This document shows, piece by piece, positions 16,214-24,735 of a stretch of 64,000 nt of DNA (position 1 is the first letter of the stretch; each line of letters begins with the position of its first letter). The DNA is from Gracilibacillus orientalis (GTDB taxonomy: Bacteria > Bacillota > Bacilli > Bacillales > Amphibacillaceae). The DNA lies in contig NZ_FOTR01000005.1 of the NCBI RefSeq assembly GCF_900114645.1, positions 186,001 through 250,000 on the forward strand, written 5' to 3'. Under the pieces are notes generated by a model. That model searched no databases. It was not told the origin of the DNA and was given only the letters and a program-made list of their open reading frames with translations. The position numbers and the translations under genes are program-made.

Positions 16214-18139
16214 ATGAGGAAGAGGCAACAGATTCTCTTAAGAAAATTATTGTTAGCGGATGGCCAAGTGACCTTAGTGCAAAATTTGGCTGAAGAGCTC
16301 GACTGTTCAGAGAAAACGATTCGAAATGATTTGCAAGTAGTGGAATCGTTTTTGGAAGAACAAAGTAATGGGCAATTGATAAGAAAGCCTGGTGTAGGTG
16401 TATCGGTTGAAATTTCTGAAGATGAAAAGCAGAATATTTTATCATTGATGCAGACTGATAATAATGTAAAAAGAAATGTTTTAGGTGTCGTTGAGCAAAA
16501 AGAAATATTATACCGGCTTCTTATTCATGAAAACATCTCCATTCAGCAATTAACAGACCGATACTTTGTTTCACATACTACCATAAAAAAAGTAATTGAA
16601 GAGATGGAAACGTGGTTAAAAACCAGAAATGTACAGATTCAGACCAAGCAAAAAGTTGGTATTGTAGTAAAAGCGGCAGAAAAAGATATAAGAATAGCAA
16701 TCCAACAGATCGATTATTTTAAAGAAAAGAAAGATTCATCATCTTTTTCTTTTGTGTATCAACAAGTGCAAGAACATGAACGACGAGCACTGGATCAGTC
16801 TTTATTAACGTTTATCAGTCATTATCAAATTCCTCTAACCGATGAAAGTATAAAGAGTTTAAAGATCTATATGATAGTGATGATGAAAAGATTGAAGACT
16901 AACCATATAATAGAAATAAGTAAAGATCGTGTATCTTTCATAACAAAGAAACAAGAATTTCAATGGATAGAGAAATTAGTGGAAGAATTAGAGGATATTT
17001 TTCTTATTAAAGTACCAGATCATGAAAAGGTATACTTAACCATGCAATTTCTTGGAGCGAAATTTCAGGAAAGGCATGAAGATGTATCTGCTAGCGTTGA
17101 CAAGCAAGCTGAATGGATCGCAGAAGTATTGACAAAACGTCTTAGTGTCTTAGCATTAATGCCTTTCGGTAATGATGAAACATTAAAAGAAGGATTAAAG
17201 GTCCATCTTTATTCCGTTCTCAACCGATTGACATATGAACTCCCTGTACAAAATCCGTTAGCATCGGATATAAAACAGATGTACCCGTTTATGTTCGATG
17301 CTTTAATTACAGCATTACAGGATATGGAGGAAGAATTGCCATTTAAAATTCCAGAAGATGAAGTGGCATTTTTAACATTGCACTATCAGGCGTCCGTGGA
17401 ACGAATTAGGGGTGAACGTCAGTTAAATAAAAAAATAGTAATCGTATGTCATATGGGTATTGGCGTATCAGAAATACTACGTTCAAAAATTGCTACGTCA
17501 TTCCACGAAACAGATATTATTGCGATTCTTCCACAAAACAAATTACAGACATTTTTAAAGGAGCGCTCAGTAGACTTGATTGTTTCGACTGTACCTTTAG
17601 ATGATATTGTAATCCCACATGTGACCGTTACGCCTCTGTTTAATGAGAACGATAAAAATAAACTTCGAAATGTTTTAAAAGGAAAAGTGGAGAGCCAGGG
17701 TGTAAGTGATTCTATATTAAAAAGCTATTTAAAAGAGAATTATATATTTTTACACTTAGATATAGAACATCGCTTCGAATTAATAGAGAAATTGTCAGAG
17801 AGATTAGTTCATGATGGTCTGGTAGAGACGGATTATGGGCATCAAGCACTAATCCGTGAACGGGCAGCAGCTACAGCCATTGGTGGCGGTATCGCTATCC
17901 CTCATGGTGATCCAAATTTAGTGAGAGAATCAACCATTGTAGTCGTCACGTTAAAAGAACCAATCATATGGGGAACGGAATCAGTTTCGCTAATTTTCTT
18001 CCTTGTGCTGAAACAGGAATCATCAGATAAAAGAAGAAGACTATTTCATCAGTTATCAAGATTGGCAGGAAATCCAGAGAAGGTTGCTAAAGTAACTGGT
18101 GTAACAGATATAGATGAGTTTTTAGCCATAATGGATTAA
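16214..18139 (+). CDS. manR: PRD-domain transcriptional activator, ManR-like
   Basis: PTS-controlled activator of 641 residues. Domain order: winged helix at 1-60 (CSEKTIRNDLQVVE), a second HTH-like region at about 95-140 (VSHTTIKKVIEEM), two PTS-regulation domains at about 185-285 and 295-395 (His in DHEKVYL and LTLHYQASVER), an EIIB-like domain near 405-480 (VCHMGIGVSEILRS, with Cys), and a fructose/mannitol-type EIIA domain at about 497-641 (IPHGD with the phospho-His). Size and order match ManR and LicR of B. subtilis. The fructose-type EIIBCA transporter just downstream points to ManR. It is a DNA-binding activator, not an RNA antiterminator. Start ATG 16214 after GGAGGTG. Confidence 0.85.
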   Translation: MRKRQQILLRKLLLADGQVTLVQNLAEELDCSEKTIRNDLQVVESFLEEQSNGQLIRKPGVGVSVEISEDEKQNILSLMQTDNNVKRNVLGVVEQKEILYRLLIHENISIQQLTDRYFVSHTTIKKVIEEMETWLKTRNVQIQTKQKVGIVVKAAEKDIRIAIQQIDYFKEKKDSSSFSFVYQQVQEHERRALDQSLLTFISHYQIPLTDESIKSLKIYMIVMMKRLKTNHIIEISKDRVSFITKKQEFQWIEKLVEELEDIFLIKVPDHEKVYLTMQFLGAKFQERHEDVSASVDKQAEWIAEVLTKRLSVLALMPFGNDETLKEGLKVHLYSVLNRLTYELPVQNPLASDIKQMYPFMFDALITALQDMEEELPFKIPEDEVAFLTLHYQASVERIRGERQLNKKIVIVCHMGIGVSEILRSKIATSFHETDIIAILPQNKLQTFLKERSVDLIVSTVPLDDIVIPHVTVTPLFNENDKNKLRNVLKGKVESQGVSDSILKSYLKENYIFLHLDIEHRFELIEKLSERLVHDGLVETDYGHQALIRERAAATAIGGGIAIPHGDPNLVRESTIVVVTLKEPIIWGTESVSLIFFLVLKQESSDKRRRLFHQLSRLAGNPEKVAKVTGVTDIDEFLAIMD

Positions 18140-18141
18140 AA

Positions 18142-18176
18142 AATTCTTGCAGTTCTATAAAATTGTAAGGATTTTT
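18142..18176 (+). terminator. Terminator after manR
   Basis: AAAATTCTTGCAGT pairs with ATTGTAAGGATTTTT, including G-U pairs, ending in T residues. Confidence 0.65.
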
Positions 18177-18185
18177 ATATTTATG

Positions 18186-18300
18186 CATCTGTCTAGCTCC
18201 AAGCTCGCGACTTTCTGTGACAAACGTCGGTACTATTTACGCTTTTAAGGGATTCACGCTAGAAGTGGAGAGCACGAATCACGATTATACGTTTTACTCT
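18186..18300. repeat. R2 dispersed repeat, copy 2
   Basis: Begins TGTCTAGCTCCAAGCTCGCG, inverted relative to the end of the copy at 13835-14042, and contains GGGATTCACGCTAG and GAGCACGAATCACG segments. No coding capacity. The remaining bases to 18499 hold only the leader of manP, with a poorly matched promoter (TATACT/TATAAG near 18463-18472). Confidence 0.55.
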
Positions 18301-18499
18301 GTTTTTAATATAAGTGAAACTTGCTTGTGTTACTTCTAATGGTATGTCATCCGATTAACTGGTAATGAATGGGTCTTTTTCCTTTGCACCTATGAACTAA
18401 AAAATCATTTTTGCCGGAAGTAGTGGTAAGTTTCTTTTATTTTGATTTGTCGATTTGGGGGTATACTATAAGTAATTACAATAAGGGAAGGTGTTATGT

Positions 18500-20440
18500 A
18501 TGACTAAAGTATTAGCGATTACATCTTGTCCTAATGGGATTGCGCATACGTATATGGCTGCTGAGAATTTAGAAAAAGCAGCGGACGAGATGAATATTGA
18601 TATTAAGGTAGAAACGCAAGGCTCGATTGGGGCGGAAAATGAATTGACTGCTTCTGAAATAGAAGATGCAGATGCAATAATTATTGCAGCGGATAAAGCG
18701 GTTGAAAAGTCTCGCTTTGTTGGGAAGAAATTAATTGTGGCAGGTGTTCAAGAAGGGATTCGAGAACCTAAAGACTTAATTGAAAAAGCATTAAGTGATG
18801 AAGCCTTTGTACATCAAGGAGAAGGAAATAATAAAAAAGATAAAATGCCAACTGCATCAGAAGGAACGAAGCAAAATCCAATTTATCGTCACTTAATGAA
18901 TGGTGTATCGTTTATGATACCATTTATCGTTGTCGGTGGTTTATTAATTGCAATTGCCTTAACCATCGGTGGTGAACAAAGTGAAGCCGGTATTATGATA
19001 CCTGAAGATTCACTTTGGAAAACGATAGAATCGATTGGTGCTGCAGCATTTAGCTTTATGGTACCAATTTTGGCTGGTTATATTGCTTACAGTATTGCAG
19101 ATCGTCCTGGTCTGGCTCCGGGTATGATTGGCGGTTATATTGCTGCTAATGGTAGCTTTTATGGCAGTGAAGCAAGTGCAGGTTTTCTTGGCGGTATTAT
19201 TGCAGGTTTCTTAGCAGGTTATGTGGCGTTATGGATTAAGAAAATTAAAGTGCCGAAGATGGTACAGCCCATTATGCCAATTATTATTATCCCAGTATTT
19301 TCTTCTATAATTGTAGGCCTACTTTTTGTATTATTAATTGGTGCTCCAGTAGCACAAGTATTTGAATCACTAACAGGTTGGCTTGCAGGTATGCAAGGGA
19401 CAAGCTCAATTTTATTGGCTCTCATTTTGGGTGCTATGATTTCATTTGATATGGGTGGACCGGTTAATAAAGTAGCCTTCATGTTTGGTGCTGCTATGAT
19501 CGGAGAAGGTAACTACGAAATCATGGGACCTATTGCGGTTGCAATTGCTGTACCACCAATGGGGTTAGGCTTAGCAACGATAATGTTCAAAAATAAATTC
19601 GAACAAGCACAGCAGGAAACTGGTAAGGCATCTTTAACAATGGGATTCTTCGGTATTACAGAAGGTGCAATTCCGTTTGCGGCACAGGATCCGTTACGTG
19701 TCATCCCGAGTATTATGGTCGGTTCCATGTCAGGTTCAGTTGTTGCGATGTTAGGTAATGTTGGAGACAGGGTAGCACACGGTGGACCAATTGTTGGGGT
19801 CTTAGGTGCGGTTGACAATGTCATTATGTTCTTCATTGCGATTATTGTCGGTGCGATTGTAACAGCATTTATGATTAAGCTACTAGTAAAAGATGTCGAT
19901 AACCCAGTTATGGAAGAATCAGTAGAAGAAGTAGAAGAAGAGGAGTCAAATAATACTTCTGCTACCCAATCAGTAGAACAAATAGAAAAACTGACAGATA
20001 TTACAAGTGTAGAATTGATTGATACAGATATAAAAGCAAATGACAGAGATGACGTCATTGATGAAATGATTGTAAAATTAGATGCTAATGATGTTTTAAC
20101 TTCTAAGGAAGACTTTAGAAAGGCAATATTAGATCGAGAAGCTGAGAGTTCGACAGGTATTGGTATGAATGTGGCCATCCCACATGGTAAATCAGACGCA
20201 GTAAAAGTACCACGTGTTGTGTTCGGTATTAAAAAAGAAGGAGTAGATTGGCATAGTGCAGATGATTCGCTTGCAAAGCTGATCTTTATGATTGCCGTAC
20301 CGAAACATGCAGAAGGAGATGCGCATTTAAAGATATTGCAAATGCTCTCCAGAAAATTAATGGATGATCAATATAGAGAGCAACTATTGAATGTAAAGTC
20401 AGAGGAAGAAGCATATCAATTATTAGATCAAATACAATAA
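18500..20440 (+). CDS. manP: PTS mannose transporter EIIBCA
   Basis: Phosphotransferase permease of 646 residues that imports a hexose, probably mannose, and phosphorylates it. An EIIB domain comes first (ITSCPNGIAHTYMAA; phospho-Cys10), then a membrane EIIC domain (about 125-470, with GLAPGMIGGYIA and FGITEGAIPFAAQDP), an acidic linker rich in Glu/Ser (473-500), and a C-terminal EIIA domain with the phospho-His in NVAIPHGKSD (near 558). This BCA order and the sequence match ManP. Start set at ATG 18500 with AAGGGAAGG upstream. Regulator manR lies directly upstream; no mannose-6-phosphate isomerase (manA) follows, unlike in B. subtilis. Confidence 0.9.
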   Translation: MTKVLAITSCPNGIAHTYMAAENLEKAADEMNIDIKVETQGSIGAENELTASEIEDADAIIIAADKAVEKSRFVGKKLIVAGVQEGIREPKDLIEKALSDEAFVHQGEGNNKKDKMPTASEGTKQNPIYRHLMNGVSFMIPFIVVGGLLIAIALTIGGEQSEAGIMIPEDSLWKTIESIGAAAFSFMVPILAGYIAYSIADRPGLAPGMIGGYIAANGSFYGSEASAGFLGGIIAGFLAGYVALWIKKIKVPKMVQPIMPIIIIPVFSSIIVGLLFVLLIGAPVAQVFESLTGWLAGMQGTSSILLALILGAMISFDMGGPVNKVAFMFGAAMIGEGNYEIMGPIAVAIAVPPMGLGLATIMFKNKFEQAQQETGKASLTMGFFGITEGAIPFAAQDPLRVIPSIMVGSMSGSVVAMLGNVGDRVAHGGPIVGVLGAVDNVIMFFIAIIVGAIVTAFMIKLLVKDVDNPVMEESVEEVEEEESNNTSATQSVEQIEKLTDITSVELIDTDIKANDRDDVIDEMIVKLDANDVLTSKEDFRKAILDREAESSTGIGMNVAIPHGKSDAVKVPRVVFGIKKEGVDWHSADDSLAKLIFMIAVPKHAEGDAHLKILQMLSRKLMDDQYREQLLNVKSEEEAYQLLDQIQ

Positions 20441-20446
20441 TAGCTA

Positions 20447-20484
20447 AACATCCCTTTTCCGTTTTAACTGGAAAAGGGATGTTT
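20447..20484 (+). terminator. Terminator after manP
   Basis: ACATCCCTTTTCC pairs with GGAAAAGGGATGT, followed by TTTT. An R3 repeat copy (GTGCTAATCGTCCGTAAAATCCCC) follows at about 20495-20527. Confidence 0.88.
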
Positions 20485-20613
20485 TTATTTGTTTACCACC
20501 GTGCTAATCGTCCGTAAAATCCCCACTGCTGGAAATTTCAACTTTTCTAAAGGGTGCAAAGTGGAGGCTTTTTCCTTATCAATCTGATCCAATATACCTT
20601 CATCTAAAAACCT

Positions 20614-20697
20614 TGTTAGATTACCTGACATGAAAATTGTGATGTGTAAGATTTCAGCTTAGACTATATTTAACAGTTGATGTTAATAATATTTACA
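20614..20697 (+). promoter_or_regulatory. Two GlnR/TnrA-type boxes around the amt promoter
   Basis: Box 1, TGTTAGATTACCTGACA (20614-20630), and box 2, TGTTAATAATATTTACA (20681-20697), both fit TGTNAN7TNACA exactly. Between them lies a plausible promoter, TTGTGA (20637-20642), 17 bases, TAGACT (20660-20665). Box 1 would be centred near -50, where TnrA activates nrgAB in B. subtilis; box 2 falls downstream of the start, where a repressor such as GlnR would act. Confidence 0.72.
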
Positions 20698-20714
20698 AGG
20701 AGAGGGAAAAGATT

Positions 20715-21983
20715 ATGGAAACTGTACTTATGGATAACTTATGGGTCATTATTGGTACTTTTTTAGTTTTATTAATGATAGGTGGATTTATTTTACTTGA
20801 GGCAGGTTCAACTAGAATGAAAAATGCCGGCCACATTGCAGGAAAAACAATTTTCACTATTGGAATTGGCTCATTAGTATTCTGGGCTGTCGGTTGGGGC
20901 TTTATTTATGGTGAAGGTAACTGGTTTATTGGTCTATCTGATTTCTTCTATGGTGACACATCATTTAATGAAGAAGGGTTATCACCAGCAGTTGATTTTA
21001 TTTTCCAAATGATGTTCGCACTTATTGCTTTAACTATTGCATTTGGTGGTTTTGCTGAACGTGCAAAATTATCAGCATATGTTGTATTTGCAGTGTTATT
21101 CTCAGCACTAGTTTATCCGGTTGTTGCACACTGGATCTGGGGTAGCGGTTGGTTAGCGGAACACGGTAAGCAAGACTTTGCCGGATCAACAGTTGTACAC
21201 TTAACAGGTGCCATGGCGGCATTAGCAGCAACAATTATTTTGAAACCACGTATTGGTAAATATAATAAAGATGGTTCATCTAATGAGTTAGCAGGACACA
21301 ACCAAGTATATACAGCACTAGCAGTATTACTTCTATGGGTTGGTTGGTTCGGATTTAACGGTGCAAGTACATTTGGTGTATCAGAAGCATTCTTTGGTTA
21401 TGTTATTTTAAATACACAATTAGGTGCAGCTGCTGGTGCAGTAGCGGCAATGTTATTAGTTTGGGCAATCACTGGTAAAGCAGATGTGCCAACGACATTA
21501 AACGGTGCATTAGCAGGTCTTGTAGCGATCACAGCATCTTGTGGTTTCGTTGAACCATGGGCAGCTGTAATAATTGGTGCTATTGGTGGTCTTATTGTTT
21601 ATGCTAGTATGCGATTCTTTGATCGAGCACGTATTGACGATCCGATTTTTGCATTATCAGTTCACGGTACTGTAGGTGTTTGGGGTACGATATCAACAGG
21701 TTTCTTTGCTACAGAAGCATTATCGAGCGGAGCTGATTGGGGACTACCAGGTTTATTCTACGGTGGTGGATTCGAACAATTAGGTGTTCAAATCTTAGGT
21801 GTTGTTGCATCTGGTGCTTATGCATTTGTTGTATCATTCATTATCCTTAAGGTTATGGATAAAGTAATGGGTGGATTAAGAGTTTCTGAGGAAGAAGAGA
21901 TTATCGGTCTTGACATGAGTGAACATGGTAGCTATGGTTACCCTGAGAACATTCCACACCCTGATGAACAACAGGCAAAATAA
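20715..21983 (+). CDS. amt: Ammonium transporter (Amt family)
   Basis: Trimeric ammonium channel of the Amt/Rh family, 422 residues with about 11 membrane helices. Family features: GFILLEAG near the N-terminus, FAERAKLSAYVVF, DFAGSTVVHLTGA (near 155-167), GWFGFNGAS, and LSVHGTVGVWGT with the second pore histidine (about 315). The C-terminal tail is cytoplasmic, where PII proteins bind in other bacteria. Start ATG 20715, 8 nt after AAGGAGAGGG. No signal peptide is obvious. In B. subtilis (nrgA) the next gene is PII (nrgB); here it is a DUF294 nucleotidyltransferase instead. Nitrogen control is suggested by the two upstream boxes. Confidence 0.92.
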   Translation: METVLMDNLWVIIGTFLVLLMIGGFILLEAGSTRMKNAGHIAGKTIFTIGIGSLVFWAVGWGFIYGEGNWFIGLSDFFYGDTSFNEEGLSPAVDFIFQMMFALIALTIAFGGFAERAKLSAYVVFAVLFSALVYPVVAHWIWGSGWLAEHGKQDFAGSTVVHLTGAMAALAATIILKPRIGKYNKDGSSNELAGHNQVYTALAVLLLWVGWFGFNGASTFGVSEAFFGYVILNTQLGAAAGAVAAMLLVWAITGKADVPTTLNGALAGLVAITASCGFVEPWAAVIIGAIGGLIVYASMRFFDRARIDDPIFALSVHGTVGVWGTISTGFFATEALSSGADWGLPGLFYGGGFEQLGVQILGVVASGAYAFVVSFIILKVMDKVMGGLRVSEEEEIIGLDMSEHGSYGYPENIPHPDEQQAK

Positions 21984-22018
21984 TGCAAAGTTCTTCTATA
22001 AAGGAGAGGACCTCCGTA

Positions 22019-22981
22019 ATGGGTTATGAAGACATAAAAAAATGGCGTGAACAACACATTCATGAACAAATGAATCATGAACAATTAAACAATTTTCATG
22101 ATGAACTAATGATAAAAACTGTACAATCAGCAATGGAGAAAGTTAAGGAAGAGCAGGGGAAAGTTCCTGCTCCCTTCGCTTTTTTTCTTATGGGTAGTGC
22201 AAGCAGAAGGGAACAATCGATTTGGAGTGATCAGGATCATGGCATTATTTTCGATGGTCCCAACCAACATCAAGCTTATTTTCAAAAGTTAGGAACAGAG
22301 ATTGTGGATGGCCTAGAAATAGTCGGCTATGAACGGTGTGAAGGGAAAGTAATGGCATCTGAATCACGATGGACAAAATCGGTTGATGATTGGAAACAAC
22401 AAGTCATCAACTGGCTTGATGAAGAGAGTTGGCAATCGTTACGTCATTTTTCCACTTTCTTTGATTCTCGAGTTTTACTAGGAGAAGAAAAACTTCTGAA
22501 AAATGTAAAACAAGTAACATTTTCATATATTCAAAATCATCCTAAAATAATGAATAGACTTGTGGATAATGTAGGATTTATCCGAAAAGGTGTAGGAGTA
22601 TTTGGGCAGTTATTGCCGGAACAATCTGGAACAAGAACAGGTCAGATAAATATTAAAACTATGGCACTGTTTCCGTTTGTCAACGCAATTCGACTATTAG
22701 TTTTATGCAATCAAATTATGAAGACACCAACTGTCGAAAGGTTTGCAGCACTTAAAACGAAATACTCCTTTTTAACGGAGTATCAAATACTGTTTGAAAG
22801 TTTGCTAGCTTTTAAGTTCCAGTTCACAAAAGATGCAGCCGAATATGAAGAAGTACATTATATTCCTTTGAAGAAGTTATCAAAAAAAGACAAACAGGAG
22901 TTGAAGGAATACATGAAAAAAGGTGCAGAATTGTTTGAGCGAACAAAAAATACGATAGAAAAAGAGTGTTCTAAATGGTAA
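22019..22981 (+). CDS. DUF294 putative nucleotidyltransferase
   Basis: Protein of 320 residues related to the catalytic domain of GlnD-type nucleotidyltransferases (DUF294 plus its C-terminal substrate-binding domain). The active-site pattern is GSASRREQSIWSDQDHG (about 60-76), close to the GSxGR...TDQD pattern, with both metal-binding Asp residues kept (Asp73, Asp75). Family members often carry CBS domains; none is present here. Start chosen at ATG 22019, with GGAGAGGACC before it, 35 bp after the amt stop; the longer frame from 21983 overlaps amt. It may act in nitrogen signalling because of the amt linkage, but DUF294-exonuclease pairs also occur beside other transporters, so the target is open. 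Confidence 0.75.
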   Translation: MGYEDIKKWREQHIHEQMNHEQLNNFHDELMIKTVQSAMEKVKEEQGKVPAPFAFFLMGSASRREQSIWSDQDHGIIFDGPNQHQAYFQKLGTEIVDGLEIVGYERCEGKVMASESRWTKSVDDWKQQVINWLDEESWQSLRHFSTFFDSRVLLGEEKLLKNVKQVTFSYIQNHPKIMNRLVDNVGFIRKGVGVFGQLLPEQSGTRTGQINIKTMALFPFVNAIRLLVLCNQIMKTPTVERFAALKTKYSFLTEYQILFESLLAFKFQFTKDAAEYEEVHYIPLKKLSKKDKQELKEYMKKGAELFERTKNTIEKECSKW

Positions 22982-23703
22982 TGAATCAAATGCTTCAATT
23001 TATTAAACAGATGTCAGGAAAAATGAGTGATATGAATCCTGTAACCAGTCAAACGGATGCAAGAAAGATTGCTTATATACGTAACTTACAAAGGGAATTG
23101 AAGCAAAAAGATGTGTTAAATACACCTTTTAAAGATTTAACTGTGGTCGTCTTTGATATCGAAACAACTGGCTTTTATCCTTATAGTGGCGATCGTATTC
23201 TTTCCATCGGTGCAGTGAAAATGAAGGGATCTGAAATATTAAAAGATCAGTTGTTTTATAAAACGGTTTATAGCGAATCCCCTCCTTCAGAAGAAATTGC
23301 GACTTTAACAGGGATTACCAAGACGGAGCTTAATCAAGCGGCACCTTTACCAGAAGTGTTAAGGCAATTCTTCCAATTTGTTCGTAGTGATACTTTGATT
23401 GCCCATCACTCCAGTCATGAAAAGCAATTTATGAAACAAGCTAGCTGGACTGCGTTGAAAACAAGCTTTCAGCATCGTATCATTGATACTTCTTTTTTAA
23501 CAAAAGTTGTGTCCCCTGGAGTTTCTCTTGTTACATTGGATGAGTGGTGTGATCACCATGGAGTAGATATTAGCCGTAGACACCATGCGTTATATGATGC
23601 TGCAGCAACTGCCAAGTTATGGTCGCAAAATGTAAAAAAAGTAGAAGAAATGGGTTTCACCAATTTAAAAAATATTTATACACATATTGCTAGTTTGCCT
23701 TAA
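22975..23703 (+). CDS. DnaQ-like 3'-5' exonuclease
   Basis: DEDDh exonuclease of the DNA polymerase III epsilon family, 242 residues. ExoI motif FDIETTGFYP (near 59-68, Asp60 and Glu62), ExoII with Asp in DTLIAHHSSHEKQF (the usual HNxxFD is altered to HSSHEKQF), and ExoIII HHALYDAAATAKLW (near 204-217) with the catalytic His and Asp. It lacks any helicase or polymerase domain. The ATG at 22975 overlaps the upstream stop, and a second ATG follows at 22981. DUF294 and epsilon-like exonuclease genes are a recurrent pair. Substrate unknown, presumably nucleic acid. Confidence 0.8.
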   Translation: MVMNQMLQFIKQMSGKMSDMNPVTSQTDARKIAYIRNLQRELKQKDVLNTPFKDLTVVVFDIETTGFYPYSGDRILSIGAVKMKGSEILKDQLFYKTVYSESPPSEEIATLTGITKTELNQAAPLPEVLRQFFQFVRSDTLIAHHSSHEKQFMKQASWTALKTSFQHRIIDTSFLTKVVSPGVSLVTLDEWCDHHGVDISRRHHALYDAAATAKLWSQNVKKVEEMGFTNLKNIYTHIASLP

Positions 23704-23726
23704 TTCTGAAAGGAGAGGAAAAGAAC

Positions 23727-23966
23727 GTGAATCATGACATTCCAGATCATATGGCCACCTTTCCAATTAGTGTAGTAAAAGAACTGACAAAATTAAGCGG
23801 AAGGCAAATTCGTTACTATGAAGAACAAGGATTAATCTCCCCAGCCAGAAACGATGGAAACAGAAGAATGTTTTCTTTAAAGGATATCGAACGATTAAAG
23901 AGAATTAAAGAATTAATTGATCAAGGAATTAACATTGCTGGAATCAAAGCGATGTTAAGAGATTAA
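23727..23966 (+). CDS. Short GlnR/TnrA-like MerR regulator
   Basis: Protein of 79 residues consisting almost entirely of a MerR-type winged helix. The stretch from FPISVVKELTKLSGRQIRYY through EEQGLISPARNDGNRRMFS closely follows GlnR and TnrA, including SxRQIRYYEE in the recognition helix and the wing NRRxFS. GlnR (about 135 residues) and TnrA (about 110) carry C-terminal tails that read glutamine synthetase; this protein stops right after GIKAMLRD, so that tail is absent. GTG start at 23727 with GGAGAGG upstream, 23 bp after the exonuclease gene. It may control the amt locus through the boxes at 20614-20697, either constitutively or by dimerising with GlnR/TnrA. Not frameshifted: a terminator follows directly. 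Confidence 0.78.
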   Translation: MNHDIPDHMATFPISVVKELTKLSGRQIRYYEEQGLISPARNDGNRRMFSLKDIERLKRIKELIDQGINIAGIKAMLRD

Positions 23967-23967
23967 C

Positions 23968-24013
23968 AACTCCCCCGTTTTTTTAGTAAAAAACAAACAG
24001 GGGGTTTTTTAAT
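23968..24013 (+). terminator. Terminator of the amt-locus regulator
   Basis: CTCCCCCGTTT pairs with AAACAGGGGG across an AT-rich interior, followed by TTTTTT. Confidence 0.8.
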
Positions 24014-24039
24014 GTCCAAAACCACTAACCATCCATCGT

Positions 24040-24735
24040 AGTACACATAAACTGCGCAGTAACTCTATAAAGGATTTGCTTCCTTCTTGTAGAGATTGTT
24101 ATGTCACCGCTGCGGCAGAATACTTCGCTTTCCGTGGGCACGGCATCAGCTAACTTGGTAAAGAAAATCACTTTACCAAGTGGATCTTCAGCCCGTGCTG
24201 TTCCCACAGGAGTCTGCGTATTCTGCCTACGCTGGTAAGGATTCACTGGTGATTGAAAGGATAACATCTATGGAATATACACCTTTAGGATTTCTTCTCA
24301 CTTCATTAAAAAACTACTCTAGGCTGCTGGAAAATGCGAGACTCCTGTGGGAAAGGAACAGTCTGAAGACCCCAAAGGAAGCGATTTTTGCTTTAGTAGA
24401 TGTTGCACTTGTGCCCTTGGGTGAAAGCGAGTGTTTTTCCGCAGCTTAGTATGTATTTCTTATCATGCAGGAAGAAATTCATAGAATATCATTCCATAAG
24501 TTCTTTTCTTTCGATAAACAGAACACTACGCAAAGCGGAGGCAGAATACGCAGACTTCTACAGGAACAGCGCGAGCCGAAGACCCCGCAAGAAAACGTAC
24601 TTGGTTTTCTGAGGAGGCTAAGGCCGTGCCCGTGGAAAGCGAAGTATTCTGCCGAAGCGTTTCCCAGCAATCACCATCAAAAAGGTGGAAGAGCAAATCT
24701 ACGCAATAATTTATTGCGCAGTTTGTATCTACTGG
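24040..24735. repeat. R1 dispersed repeat, cluster of three units
   Basis: Three R1 units in 700 bp. Unit a (24108-24237) is inverted: CTGCGGCAGAATACTTCGC at the left, CACAGGAGTCTGCG at the right, with the internal ACTTTACCAAGTGGATC hairpin of copy 1. Unit b (24320-24447) is forward: ACTCCTGTGGGAAAGG through CCCTTGGGTGAAAGCGAG to TTTTTCCGCAGC. Unit c (24528-24664) is forward: GCGGAGGCAGAATACGCAG to GAAGTATTCTGCCG. Flanks ATAAACTGCGCAGTAAC at the left and GCGCAGTTTGTATCTAC at the right match the other copies. ORFs through this block are chance products of the repeat. Confidence 0.78.

Noticed and set aside
19219-20178. Long minus-strand ORFs inside manP
   Set aside because: Antisense frames of a strong coding sequence; no ribosome binding site and low-complexity Thr/Ser/Ile text.
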